Below, piece after piece: positions 16,716 to 25,495 of a DNA stretch of 64,000 bases. The position numbers were made by a program, and so were the translations under genes. This stretch comes from JAJDXO01 sp965221855 (lineage in GTDB: Bacteria; Pseudomonadota; Alphaproteobacteria; Rhodospirillales; UBA2165), in assembly GCA_965221855.1 (NCBI GenBank), contig CBDCSV010000001.1, positions 372,001 through 436,000 on the forward strand, given 5' to 3'. Numbering within the stretch: the first letter of the stretch is position 1; each line of letters opens with the position of its first letter. The notes under the pieces are model-generated. The model was not told the origin of the DNA. It made no database searches and saw only the letters and a program-made list of their open reading frames with translations.

Positions 16716-17198
16716 ATGTCGAACGATCCCCTTGGATATCCTCTATCGAAAATCGGTGCGGATTATCTTCGCTCGGCGATCGGGGCGGCTCTCTGCCTGC
16801 TGCCGCTGGCCTTCGGGACTCCGCTCAAGGGCGGCGTGTGGCTGCTGGCCGCGCTGGCCTTGATGTTCGTTTTGTTCGCGGTCCGCACCTTCGCGCGCCA
16901 GATGACCAGGGTTTGGGTGAGCGACGAAGGCATTGCCGTCAGCGGCTTCATCAAGCAGATTTTACGCTGGGAGACGTTGAGTGAGGTTACGCTGTCCTAC
17001 TACTCGACATTTCGCGGCCGGGGAAAAGGTTGGATGCAACTGAGACTTCGGGGGGACGGGCAGACATTGCGGCTTGAATCGTCCCTGGACGGTTTCGACC
17101 GGGTCGCGCGATATGCCATCGATGCGGCCCGGCGAAACGGTCTGGCGCTGCAGCCGTCGACGGTAAAGAACTTCAGTGCCATGGGAATCGAGTACTGA
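16716..17198 (+). CDS. Small membrane protein with bacterial PH-like domain
   Basis: Hypothetical protein of 160 residues. Two hydrophobic helices occur near the N-terminus (about 19-36 and 41-60), followed by a cytoplasmic segment (WVSDEGIAVSGFIKQILRWE, then a beta-rich stretch) resembling the bacterial pleckstrin-homology domain that follows two helices in many small membrane proteins. I cannot name a function. It sits 33 bp after the large ABC fusion and ends 1 bp before the next ABC ATPase gene start, so it belongs to the same transcription unit and may be an accessory of either transporter. Confidence 0.65.
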   Translation: MSNDPLGYPLSKIGADYLRSAIGAALCLLPLAFGTPLKGGVWLLAALALMFVLFAVRTFARQMTRVWVSDEGIAVSGFIKQILRWETLSEVTLSYYSTFRGRGKGWMQLRLRGDGQTLRLESSLDGFDRVARYAIDAARRNGLALQPSTVKNFSAMGIEY

Positions 17199-17199
17199 G

Positions 17200-19128
17200 A
17201 TGGCCGAGCTGTTCGATCAGGACATCCTGACGGTAAATGACCTGAAAGTTGAGTTCCGGGTCCCGTCCGGAGTCGTGAGAGCCGTCGACGGCGTCTCATT
17301 CGCCGTGGGGCCCGCGGAAACCGTCGCCATCGTCGGCGAGTCGGGATCCGGCAAATCCACCATCGCCCAGGCGGTGATGGGTATCCTGCCGAAGGTCGCG
17401 CGGATCACCGGCGGTCAAATCCTGTTCAACGATCCCGCCCGGCTTTCGGAACGCGGAGACCGGCGGGAAGGGCGTTCGGGCGTTACCGATATTGCCGCGT
17501 TGCCGGCGCGCGGACGCGCCATGCAGTCGATCCGCGGCGGCCGCATCTCGATGATCTTCCAGGAGCCCATGACGTCGCTGTCGCCGCTCCACACCATCGG
17601 CGACCAGATCAGCGAAGCCAATATGCTGCACTGCGACTCCACCAGGAACGATGCCATCCAGGCGGTGGTCGAAATGCTCCGGCTGGTCGGCTTCCCCAAT
17701 CCCGAAAAGGCGGTCAAGACCTACCCGTTCGAGCTTTCCGGCGGGCTTCGCCAGCGGGCCATGATCGCCATGGCGCTGGTCTGCAACCCGGCCTTGCTGA
17801 TTGCCGATGAACCGACGACCGCCCTCGACGTGACGATCCAGGCGCAAATTCTGAAGCTGATGGACGATCTTCAATCTCATTTGAAGATGTCGGTGCTGAT
17901 CATCACCCATGATCTGGGCGTGGTCGCCAACGTCGCCGATCATGTCGTCGTCATGTACAGCGGCAAGGTCATGGAGTCCGGATCGAGCCGGCTGATATTC
18001 GACAATCCCGAGCATCCCTATCTCAAGTCGCTGTTCCGCGCGGTTCCGCACTTCGATATGAAACCCGGCGAGCGGCTGGTGCCGATCCGCGAAATAGAGC
18101 ACACGACCGGCCACCTGTTGGCGCCCAAGGAAAACGACGGGGCCGGCGCCGGCGATTCCCGGCCCATGCTTTCCGTCAACGGCATCTCCAAGTCGTTCAC
18201 CATCCGCAAGGAAGGCCTGTTCGGCGGCGGCCAATCGACCATCAAGGCGGTCGAGGACGTGAGCTTCGACATCGCCCGCGGCGAAACCCTGGGGCTGGTC
18301 GGGGAGAGCGGCTGCGGCAAAACGACGCTCAGCAAGATCATTATGGGGGCTCTCCGGCCCGACAGCGGAGAGGTCCTGCTTCGGGATGACGGGAAGACGG
18401 TCGACGTCACCAAGCTTTCGCCCAGGGAAATGATCCCCTACCGCAGGGTCTACCAGTACATCTTCCAGGATCCGTTCGGCTCCTTGAATCCGAGAATGAC
18501 CGTGTTCGACATCATCAGCGAACCATTGGTCATTCACGATATCGGCGATCGCGACTATCGGGTGGAGATGGTGAAGGAGTTGATGAATCTGGTCGGCCTG
18601 GACCCCCGGTTCCTCAACCGTTACCCCCACAGTTTTTCGGGCGGCCAGCGTCAGCGTATCAGCATCGCGCGCTCGATGGCGCTGAAACCCGATCTCCTGT
18701 TGTGCGACGAGCCGGTATCGGCGCTCGATGTTTCGGTTCAGGCCCAGATCCTGAACTTGATGAAGGACCTGCAGGACGAGCTTGGCCTGACCTATCTGTT
18801 CGTCTCGCATAATTTGGCGGTGGTCGATTACGTTTCCGACCGCATCGCCGTGATGTGCGCCGGGCAGCTGGTTGAACTTGCCGGCCGGGAAGCGCTGTTC
18901 CGCGATCCGGTTCACCCGTACACCAAGGCCCTGTTGGCGGCGGTGCCGTTTCCGGACCTCAACCGCCGCCTCGATCTATCCGCGCTCATGGAGGGAAAAG
19001 CATCGGTTCCGGCCGCCTGGCCGGAGCCCTTCACGGTCGGCAACAAGAAACCGAAACTGGTCGATGTCGGGGACGGTCATTTCGTGAGGATGACCGGGGA
19101 CGCCCCCGAAATAAGGAAGGCATCATGA
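17200..19128 (+). CDS. Peptide ABC transporter ATPase, two fused ATP-binding domains (YejF type)
   Basis: ATPase of a Dpp/Opp/Yej-family importer, 642 residues, carrying two complete nucleotide-binding domains. The first has GESGSGKST, SGGLRQRAMIAMAL and LLIADEPTTALD; the second has GESGCGKTT, FSGGQRQRISIARS and LLLCDEPVSALD. Each is followed by the HPY(L/T)K segment of the oligopeptide subfamily. All catalytic motifs look intact, in contrast to the large fusion upstream. The start at 17200 drops eight residues that overlap the previous gene. Followed by an ATGA overlap with the binding-protein gene. Confidence 0.85.
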   Translation: MAELFDQDILTVNDLKVEFRVPSGVVRAVDGVSFAVGPAETVAIVGESGSGKSTIAQAVMGILPKVARITGGQILFNDPARLSERGDRREGRSGVTDIAALPARGRAMQSIRGGRISMIFQEPMTSLSPLHTIGDQISEANMLHCDSTRNDAIQAVVEMLRLVGFPNPEKAVKTYPFELSGGLRQRAMIAMALVCNPALLIADEPTTALDVTIQAQILKLMDDLQSHLKMSVLIITHDLGVVANVADHVVVMYSGKVMESGSSRLIFDNPEHPYLKSLFRAVPHFDMKPGERLVPIREIEHTTGHLLAPKENDGAGAGDSRPMLSVNGISKSFTIRKEGLFGGGQSTIKAVEDVSFDIARGETLGLVGESGCGKTTLSKIIMGALRPDSGEVLLRDDGKTVDVTKLSPREMIPYRRVYQYIFQDPFGSLNPRMTVFDIISEPLVIHDIGDRDYRVEMVKELMNLVGLDPRFLNRYPHSFSGGQRQRISIARSMALKPDLLLCDEPVSALDVSVQAQILNLMKDLQDELGLTYLFVSHNLAVVDYVSDRIAVMCAGQLVELAGREALFRDPVHPYTKALLAAVPFPDLNRRLDLSALMEGKASVPAAWPEPFTVGNKKPKLVDVGDGHFVRMTGDAPEIRKAS

Positions 19129-21026
19129 GAGGATCACCGGGTACGCTTGCCGCCGGCGCATCGTTATGGGCATTTTTGATTTCGGCCCCGGCCCTGGCCG
19201 CCTTCGACGAGACCCCTAGCCTGAAGGCCGAGGTCGAGGCCGGTAAATTGCCGCCGGTCGCAAAGCGCCTGCCGGCCGAGCCGTCGGTGGTGAAGTTCGA
19301 CGGCAAGTCCAAACAGGCCGGCAGGCATGGCGGCAAGCTGAACATCCTCATGGGGCGCGCCAAGGACGTCCGCCAAATGGTGGTGTACGGCTATGCCCGG
19401 CTGGTCGGATACGACGAAAAGTTCAATCTCGTTCCCGACATTCTCGAGAGCGTCGATGTCGAGGACGGCCGGCAATTCACCCTGAACCTGCGCAAGGGCC
19501 ACCGTTGGTCGGACGGCCATCCCTTTACCGCCGAGGATTTCCGCTACTGGTGGGAGGATATGGCCACCGACCCGGATATCTCCCGTCTCGGACCGCCGGC
19601 ATTCATGCTGGTCAATGGAAAGCCGCCGAAATTCGACGTGATCGACGAAACGACGATCCGTTATACCTGGGACGCGCCGCACCCGAAGTTCCTGCCGCTG
19701 CTCGCCGGCGCCCGGCCCGAGTTCATCTACCGGCCCGCTCACTACATGAAACGGTTTCACGCCAAGCATCAGGACGCGGCGAAGCTCGATGGGATGGTCA
19801 AGGCCGCCAAGCGGCGCAACTGGGCCTCGCTGCATTTCCGCTACGACCGGCCCTACAAGAACGACAATCCCGACTTCCCGAGTCTCCAGCCTTGGGTCCA
19901 AACCACCAAGCCGCCGTCAAAGCGGTTCATCTTCAAGCGCAACCCGTACTTCCACCGGGTCGACGAACGCGGCCGGCAGTTGCCCTATGTGGACGAGGTG
20001 ATCCTTACGGTGGCGAGTTCGAAGCTCATTTCGACGAAGGCCGGTACCGGCGATACGGATCTTCAGGCCCGCGGCATTGCGTTGAAGAATTTTCCGTACC
20101 TCAAGAAGGCGGAAAAGCGGAACAACTACACCATCAAGCTGTGGCCCACCGCCAAGGGCGCCCAGATGGCGCTTTATCCCAATATGAACCACTCCGACCC
20201 GGAATGGCGGAGGCTCTTTCGGGACGTGCGATTCCGGCGCGCTCTGTCGCTCGCGATAGACCGCCGGCAGATCAGCAAGCTGATCTACTTTGGCTTGGCA
20301 TCGCCGACCGGCAACAGCGTCCTGCCGGAGAGCCAGGTGTACAAAAAGAAATACGCCGAACGCTGGGCCGAGCTGGACATCAAGAAGGCCAATGCGCTGC
20401 TCGATGAAATCGGGTTCGAGAAAGCGGGGCGGTGGCGGCGGCTTCCCGACGGACGCCCGTTGGAGATCACGGTCGAGACCTCCGGCGAGGAGTTGGAGCA
20501 GACCGATATCCTTCGGCTGGTCAAGGACACTTGGGCGAAGATTGGCGTCAAGATGCTGATCAAACCCTCTCAGCGGGAGGTCCTGCGGAACCGGGTCTTC
20601 GCCGGCTCGACGCAGGTTGCCGTCTGGTTCGGTCTGGAGAACGGTATTCCGACGGCCGAAACGTGCCCGTCCGCCCTGGCCCCGACCAGCCAGCAACACC
20701 TGCAGTGGCCGAAGTGGGGGCAGTATGTCGAGACCAAGGGCAAGGCGGGCGAGCCGGTCGACATGGAGGGCCCAAGGAAGCTGCTGGAACTGAACGAGGC
20801 GTGGAACGTCTCGACGTCCAAGGACGAGAAGGCCGGGATCTGGCATCGGATGCTCGATCACTTCACCGATCAGGTCTACACCATCGGTCTCGTCTCCCGG
20901 GTTCCGCAGCCGGTCGTGGTCAACGCGCGCCTGCGGAACGTTCCCAAGAAGGCGATCTACAATTGGGAACCGGGCGCGCACTTCGGTGTGTACCGGCCCG
21001 ATACCTTCTGGTTCGCGGGCAACTGA
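19125..21026 (+). CDS. Extracellular solute-binding protein family 5 (YejA-like)
   Basis: Periplasmic peptide/oligosaccharide-type binding protein of 633 residues. An N-terminal signal peptide ends near PALAAFDE. The family-5 pattern includes LVGYDEKFNLVPDILESVDV, LRKGHRWSDGHPFTAEDF and FRDVRFRRALSLAIDR. Binding-protein family 5 serves peptides, glycosides and opines, so the ligand is open. Gene order ATPase, binding protein, permease, permease with overlaps indicates one complete importer. Confidence 0.85.
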   Translation: MRGSPGTLAAGASLWAFLISAPALAAFDETPSLKAEVEAGKLPPVAKRLPAEPSVVKFDGKSKQAGRHGGKLNILMGRAKDVRQMVVYGYARLVGYDEKFNLVPDILESVDVEDGRQFTLNLRKGHRWSDGHPFTAEDFRYWWEDMATDPDISRLGPPAFMLVNGKPPKFDVIDETTIRYTWDAPHPKFLPLLAGARPEFIYRPAHYMKRFHAKHQDAAKLDGMVKAAKRRNWASLHFRYDRPYKNDNPDFPSLQPWVQTTKPPSKRFIFKRNPYFHRVDERGRQLPYVDEVILTVASSKLISTKAGTGDTDLQARGIALKNFPYLKKAEKRNNYTIKLWPTAKGAQMALYPNMNHSDPEWRRLFRDVRFRRALSLAIDRRQISKLIYFGLASPTGNSVLPESQVYKKKYAERWAELDIKKANALLDEIGFEKAGRWRRLPDGRPLEITVETSGEELEQTDILRLVKDTWAKIGVKMLIKPSQREVLRNRVFAGSTQVAVWFGLENGIPTAETCPSALAPTSQQHLQWPKWGQYVETKGKAGEPVDMEGPRKLLELNEAWNVSTSKDEKAGIWHRMLDHFTDQVYTIGLVSRVPQPVVVNARLRNVPKKAIYNWEPGAHFGVYRPDTFWFAGN

Positions 21027-21062
21027 TACCGCCCGGACGGGTAGCGGGGAGACGGGCCTGAC

Positions 21063-22061
21063 ATGCTGAACTATCTCGCGCGCAGGACACTGGTGATGGT
21101 GGTCACGCTGGCCGTCATCAGCGCGCTGGTATTCATCATCGTAAACCTGCCCGAGGGCGACTACCTCTCATCGGTCATTGCCGAGTTGGAGAGCCAGGGC
21201 GAGAGCGTCGATCGGCAGAAGATCCAATTCCTGCGCGAGCAATATGGGCTCGATAAACCGTTGTGGCAGCAATATCTGGTCTGGGTCGGCGGCTTGCTGC
21301 AGGGTGATCTCGGCTTCTCGTTCGAATTGGATTTGCCGGTTCAGGACGTATTGGGCGACCGAATATTTCTGACCATCGTCGTCAACTTCTTCTCGGTGCT
21401 GTTCATTTACATCGTTGCCTTCCCGATCGGGGTCTATTCGGCGACCCACCAGTACAGCTGGGGCGATTACGGCCTGACCTTCGTCGGGTTCCTGGGATTG
21501 GCCACGCCCAACTTCCTTTTGGCCCTCATTCTCATGTATGCCGCCAACCGGTTCTTCGGCACGTCCATCGGGACGTTGATGGCGCCGGAGTTTCTCGATC
21601 AGCCCATGTCCTTCGCCAAGGCGCTGTCGATCCTCGAACATCTGGCGGCGCCGGTGATCATCATCGGCACGGCGGGAACGGCGGGCATGATCCGGCGGCT
21701 GCGCGCGAACCTTCTCGATGAACTCTATAAGCAATATGTGGTGACCGCCCGGGCCAAGGGCCTCGCCGAGGGCAAGCTGCTGGTCAAGTATCCGCTGCGG
21801 ATGGCGCTCAATCCATTCATCGCGGATATCGGCAACCTGCTGCCGCAAGTGGTATCGGGATCGGTCATCGTCTCCATTGTCATGGGATTGGAGACGGTCG
21901 GTCCGCCGCTCGTCCGCGCGCTCCAGAGCCAGGACTTCTTCCTGTCCGGCGCGGTCCTGATGTTCGTCGCGGTGTTGACCGTGATCGGCATGTTCCTGTC
22001 CGACCTAGCGCTCGCCGTTCTCGATCCCCGAATTCGCCTGACCGGGGGGGCGGCGAAATGA
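21063..22061 (+). CDS. ABC importer permease (DppB/YejB type)
   Basis: Inner-membrane permease, 332 residues, with about six helices. It begins with MLNYLARRTLVMVVTLAV, the standard DppB start, contains the periplasmic QYGLDKPLWQQYLVW segment and has the EAA loop around QYVVTARAKGLAEGKLL (about residues 222-238). Stop overlaps the next permease start by ATGA. Confidence 0.9.
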   Translation: MLNYLARRTLVMVVTLAVISALVFIIVNLPEGDYLSSVIAELESQGESVDRQKIQFLREQYGLDKPLWQQYLVWVGGLLQGDLGFSFELDLPVQDVLGDRIFLTIVVNFFSVLFIYIVAFPIGVYSATHQYSWGDYGLTFVGFLGLATPNFLLALILMYAANRFFGTSIGTLMAPEFLDQPMSFAKALSILEHLAAPVIIIGTAGTAGMIRRLRANLLDELYKQYVVTARAKGLAEGKLLVKYPLRMALNPFIADIGNLLPQVVSGSVIVSIVMGLETVGPPLVRALQSQDFFLSGAVLMFVAVLTVIGMFLSDLALAVLDPRIRLTGGAAK

Positions 22062-23212
22062 GCAACGGCAATCGGCATTTCGTCTCCTCGGAGCCGTTCA
22101 ACCCGCAGCAAATCGAGGCCCTGACGGCCGAGCAGGAAAAATACTTCCTGGCGTCGCAGTGGAAGATGATGTGGTGGCGGTTGAAGCGCCATCGCCTTGC
22201 CGTCGCTTCGGGCATCGTGCTGGCGGTCATGTACTTCAGCGTCCTGATCACGGAGTTCCTGGCGCCTTACGAACTGTCGGCCCGGAACGAGGATTTCCTG
22301 CATGCCCCGCCGCAGGGCATTCACTTCTTCCATGAGGGCGAATTTGTCGGGCCCTTCGTTTACGGCCTGGATCAGACGCTGAACCTCGAGACGTTGCAGC
22401 GGGAGTATTCCGCCAACCGCGACAAGGTACAGCCGCTCAGATTTTTCTGTTCCGGCGATCCCTACCGGTTCTGGGGCATGGTGGAGGCGGATTTCCACCT
22501 GGTCTGCCCGGCCGAAGGCGGGACGTTCTTCCTTCTGGGTACGGACCGGCTGGGACACGACATGTGGTCCCGGATTCTCTATGGCGCCCGCATTTCGCTG
22601 ACGGTCGGGCTGATCGGCATCACCCTCAGTTTCATTCTCGGCATCGTCATCGGCGGCCTCGCCGGCTATTTCGGCGGCTGGGTCGACAATCTGGTGCAGC
22701 GGGTGATCGAGATTCTTCGCTCGCTGCCGGAACTGCCCCTCTGGATGGCGCTGTCCGCGGCGCTGCCGGCCAGTTGGAGTCCGATTCTGGTCTATTTCGG
22801 CATCACCCTCATTTTGGCGCTGGTCGACTGGCCGGGGCTGGCGCGGGCGGTCCGGTCCAAATTGCTGGCGCTCAGGGAAGAGGATTTTGCGACGGCCGCC
22901 ACCCTCATGGGCGCGAAGCCGTCGCGGGTCATTGGACGTCACCTGTTGCCTAACTTCATGAGCCACTTGATCGCCTCGGCGACCCTGTCCATCCCGACCA
23001 TGATCCTGGCGGAGACCGCCCTCAGTTTCCTCGGGCTTGGCCTTCGTCCGCCGATCACCAGCTGGGGGGTCCTGCTCATCGAGGCCCAGAATATCGAGGC
23101 CGTGGTGTTGTTCCCGTGGCTGATGACTCCCATGGTGCCGGTGATCATCGTCGTCCTCGCCTTCAATTTCCTGGGCGACGGACTGCGCGACGCGGCCGAT
23201 CCCTACAAGTAG
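22058..23212 (+). CDS. ABC importer permease (DppC/YejE type)
   Basis: Second permease of the importer, 384 residues. The long N-terminal cytoplasmic and periplasmic part containing GTDRLGHDMWSRILYGARISL is typical of the DppC/YejE group, and the EAA loop is at EEDFATAATLMGAKPSRVI near residue 275. The insertion between the first helix and the GTDRLGHD motif (about 130 residues) is longer than in DppC and matches YejE-like proteins. Confidence 0.9.
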   Translation: MSNGNRHFVSSEPFNPQQIEALTAEQEKYFLASQWKMMWWRLKRHRLAVASGIVLAVMYFSVLITEFLAPYELSARNEDFLHAPPQGIHFFHEGEFVGPFVYGLDQTLNLETLQREYSANRDKVQPLRFFCSGDPYRFWGMVEADFHLVCPAEGGTFFLLGTDRLGHDMWSRILYGARISLTVGLIGITLSFILGIVIGGLAGYFGGWVDNLVQRVIEILRSLPELPLWMALSAALPASWSPILVYFGITLILALVDWPGLARAVRSKLLALREEDFATAATLMGAKPSRVIGRHLLPNFMSHLIASATLSIPTMILAETALSFLGLGLRPPITSWGVLLIEAQNIEAVVLFPWLMTPMVPVIIVVLAFNFLGDGLRDAADPYK

Positions 23213-23252
23213 CCGTCTCGACGGCGGCGGGCGGGCCCGCTAGGTTTCGTCC

Positions 23253-23990
23253 ATGAAATTCGACGATGTCCGCGCCGCATTGGACGGCATTCCGTACCTG
23301 GGTGTCGACGAGGGCTGGGAGCTTTACCAGTTCGTCGTCAACCATCGCCCCGAGCGGTGCCTGGAACTGGGCCATGCCCATGGCGTGTCATCGGTCTATT
23401 TGGCCGCGGCCATGGAGGAGGAAGGCTGCGGGCATCTGGATACGGTCGACCTGCTCACCGCCGGCGGCCGGGACCCAAATCTCGAAGGGTTGCTCGAAAG
23501 GACGGGGCTCGGCGGCCGGGTCACCATTCACCGGGAAAAGAACTCATACACCTGGTTTCTGAAAAAGCGGATCGAGGCGCGTTCCGGGAACGGGGTGTGC
23601 GAGCCGTGCTATGACTTCTGTTTCATCGATGGGGCGAAGAATTGGACCATAGACGGGCTGGCATTTTTTTTGGTGGACAAACTCATGCGGCCCGGCGGCT
23701 GGCTGTTGTTCGACGACTATACGTGGACGATGGGGAAACATCCCGGCCGGATGCAGAGCGACGGAATTACCGTGCGGAGCCTGAGCCGGGAGGAAGTGTC
23801 GGTTCCCCACATCGAGGCCATCTACCGGCTGCTCGTCACCCAGCATCCGGACTACGGGAATTTCGAGGTCCAGGACAATTGGTGGGCCTGGGCGCAAAAA
23901 TTGGGCGCGGAAGCGGCTGGGACCGACCGGACGATCCGGGAGACCCGGATGAAATGGCATGAACGCAAAGATTTGCGCTCAAACGGCTGA
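23253..23990 (+). CDS. SAM-dependent methyltransferase (class I)
   Basis: Predicted methyltransferase of 245 residues. Motif I is CLELGHAHGVSSVYLA (residues 34-49), with an acidic residue at the end of beta 2 (DTVDLL), and FCFIDGAKNW followed by LMRPGGWLLFDDYTW is typical of the Methyltransf_24/TylF-like group that often modifies sugars or small molecules. Lies 40 bp after the importer on the same strand, so it may be the last biosynthetic step of the long operon. Substrate unknown. Confidence 0.7.
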   Translation: MKFDDVRAALDGIPYLGVDEGWELYQFVVNHRPERCLELGHAHGVSSVYLAAAMEEEGCGHLDTVDLLTAGGRDPNLEGLLERTGLGGRVTIHREKNSYTWFLKKRIEARSGNGVCEPCYDFCFIDGAKNWTIDGLAFFLVDKLMRPGGWLLFDDYTWTMGKHPGRMQSDGITVRSLSREEVSVPHIEAIYRLLVTQHPDYGNFEVQDNWWAWAQKLGAEAAGTDRTIRETRMKWHERKDLRSNG

Positions 23991-24050
23991 CCTCGGTTTT
24001 ATGGGTCACGGTGGTTGCCAAGCGGCAACACCGTTCACATATAATGGAGT

Positions 24051-24512
24051 ATGAACGAGATCGAGATTCCGGGTAAAAGCAGCGGCCCACCACCGCCAAG
24101 GGACAACTGCCCGGTTCCCGTCGCCGGCCCCGTGCTCAAGCCGGTGCTGATTGGCGCGGGCGTGTTCTTTGTCGTCCTCGGCGCCGTCGGCACGGTTGTT
24201 CCCGGATTGCCGACGACAATCTTCCTGATTGTTGCCGCGTGGTGTTTCGCCCGTTCGTCGGCGCGATTTTACGGCTGGCTATACAGCCGGCCGCGTTTCG
24301 GCCCGTTGTTGATCAATTGGGAACGGCACAGAGTCATCCCGGTCTACGCCAAGGTCCTGGCCATCGGTTCCATGATCGCGAGTTTGGTCTATGTGAGCCT
24401 GTTCGTGGCCCAGGATTGGGTGGCGCCGGCATTGATGTTCCTGGTCATGGCGCCGGCCTCCATCTACATCCTCACCCGCGCCAGCCGGGCGCCCGGCTCA
24501 GAGCTTGCGTAA
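24051..24512 (+). CDS. YbaN/DUF454 family inner-membrane protein
   Basis: Small membrane protein of 153 residues with a Pro-rich cytoplasmic start and three to four hydrophobic helices. The stretch GAVGTVVPGLPTTIFLIVAAWCFARSS is the DUF454 hallmark, and RFGPLLINWERHRVIP follows as in YbaN. Function is not established for the family. Its 3' end overlaps the convergent methyltransferase gene by 15 bp. Confidence 0.85.
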   Translation: MNEIEIPGKSSGPPPPRDNCPVPVAGPVLKPVLIGAGVFFVVLGAVGTVVPGLPTTIFLIVAAWCFARSSARFYGWLYSRPRFGPLLINWERHRVIPVYAKVLAIGSMIASLVYVSLFVAQDWVAPALMFLVMAPASIYILTRASRAPGSELA

Positions 24513-25412
24513 CCACAGGCTGGTTTCAAGGGCCCCTTCGTTGAGGGGCAGCCCCGCCGCCGCCGTTTCCTCGAAGGAATTTCGCAGCCGCGTCACCGCA
24601 TAGCGGCTGGAAAACAGAATTTCGTAGGCGCCGCCCTGAAGCAGCAGGGCGACGCCCAATTGCTCGTTGTACCCGCGCCACGTCCAGGTGTCGGGGTAGG
24701 GGTCCGGCAATGGAATGTCGTGGATGTGGACCAGAACGCCGGACGGCAGGCGGGGCAGAACGGAGTTGAACAGGTAATCGACATCGGTCCCGGGCATCAG
24801 GATGTGGCTCGAGTCGATGAACAAAATGTCCCCGGCGCCGAGTTCCCCGAACAGCCCCGGGGGAACCTCATGGACCAGTTCAGGGACCGTCTCCACATCC
24901 AGGCCGTCGATCATGGCGCGCGGTCCCGGATCGACGGCGGTTATTCGGGTCGGAAGAGCTCCGTCCCGGACCGCCCGCGCCATAAAACGGGTGGAGTGGC
25001 CGGAGCCGACTTCGATGATCCGTCGAGGTTGGCGTTCGCGCACCATGACATAGGCGGCCACGGCGTCCATCCGGGGGAACCAGTCCTGATCCCATCGAGG
25101 TTCCGGTGGACTATTTTCACCAATTTTTTCAATGTCTTCAGCGTATTTCTTGATGTTCGTTAGGAATTCCCGCTGGCGCTCTTCGGCGACCGTGAACAAG
25201 TCCTCGATGGCGGGATAGGCGGTCGCGTCCCGCGGCGGCATTTCCGCCGCATGGCGGTACGGAATGAAGTACCCCTTCGGCCGGTTTCCCAGCACCGTCG
25301 AGATCGCCATATGGAGGAGCTTGAAAGCGGATCGGGCCAATTCCGGCACCCCGGCCGTTGAAGATGAGAGGGCAGGACGGTGTTGGGAAGCCGCCCATTC
25401 CGGCTGCGGCAT
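24498..25412 (-). CDS. SAM-dependent methyltransferase (class I)
   Basis: Predicted methyltransferase of up to 304 residues. The SAM site is RRIIEVGSGHSTRFMARAV; further on are DILFIDSSHILMPGTDVDYLF and LPSGVLVHIHDIPLPDPYP, the arrangement found in the Methyltransf_24 group. The start at 25412 is not certain: an in-frame ATG at 25310 (MAISTVLGNRPKGYF) begins the better conserved part, and neither has a clear ribosome site. It is transcribed away from fhs and converges on the YbaN-like gene. Substrate unknown. Confidence 0.7.
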   Translation of the reverse strand: MPQPEWAASQHRPALSSSTAGVPELARSAFKLLHMAISTVLGNRPKGYFIPYRHAAEMPPRDATAYPAIEDLFTVAEERQREFLTNIKKYAEDIEKIGENSPPEPRWDQDWFPRMDAVAAYVMVRERQPRRIIEVGSGHSTRFMARAVRDGALPTRITAVDPGPRAMIDGLDVETVPELVHEVPPGLFGELGAGDILFIDSSHILMPGTDVDYLFNSVLPRLPSGVLVHIHDIPLPDPYPDTWTWRGYNEQLGVALLLQGGAYEILFSSRYAVTRLRNSFEETAAAGLPLNEGALETSLWLRKL

Positions 25413-25495
25413 CCAGTTGTAGATTCTTTTCTTCGTCCCGTGAACTGATATGATTCCGGGCGAACGGGCACGGTTAATTTCTGGGAGCGCGCGGC

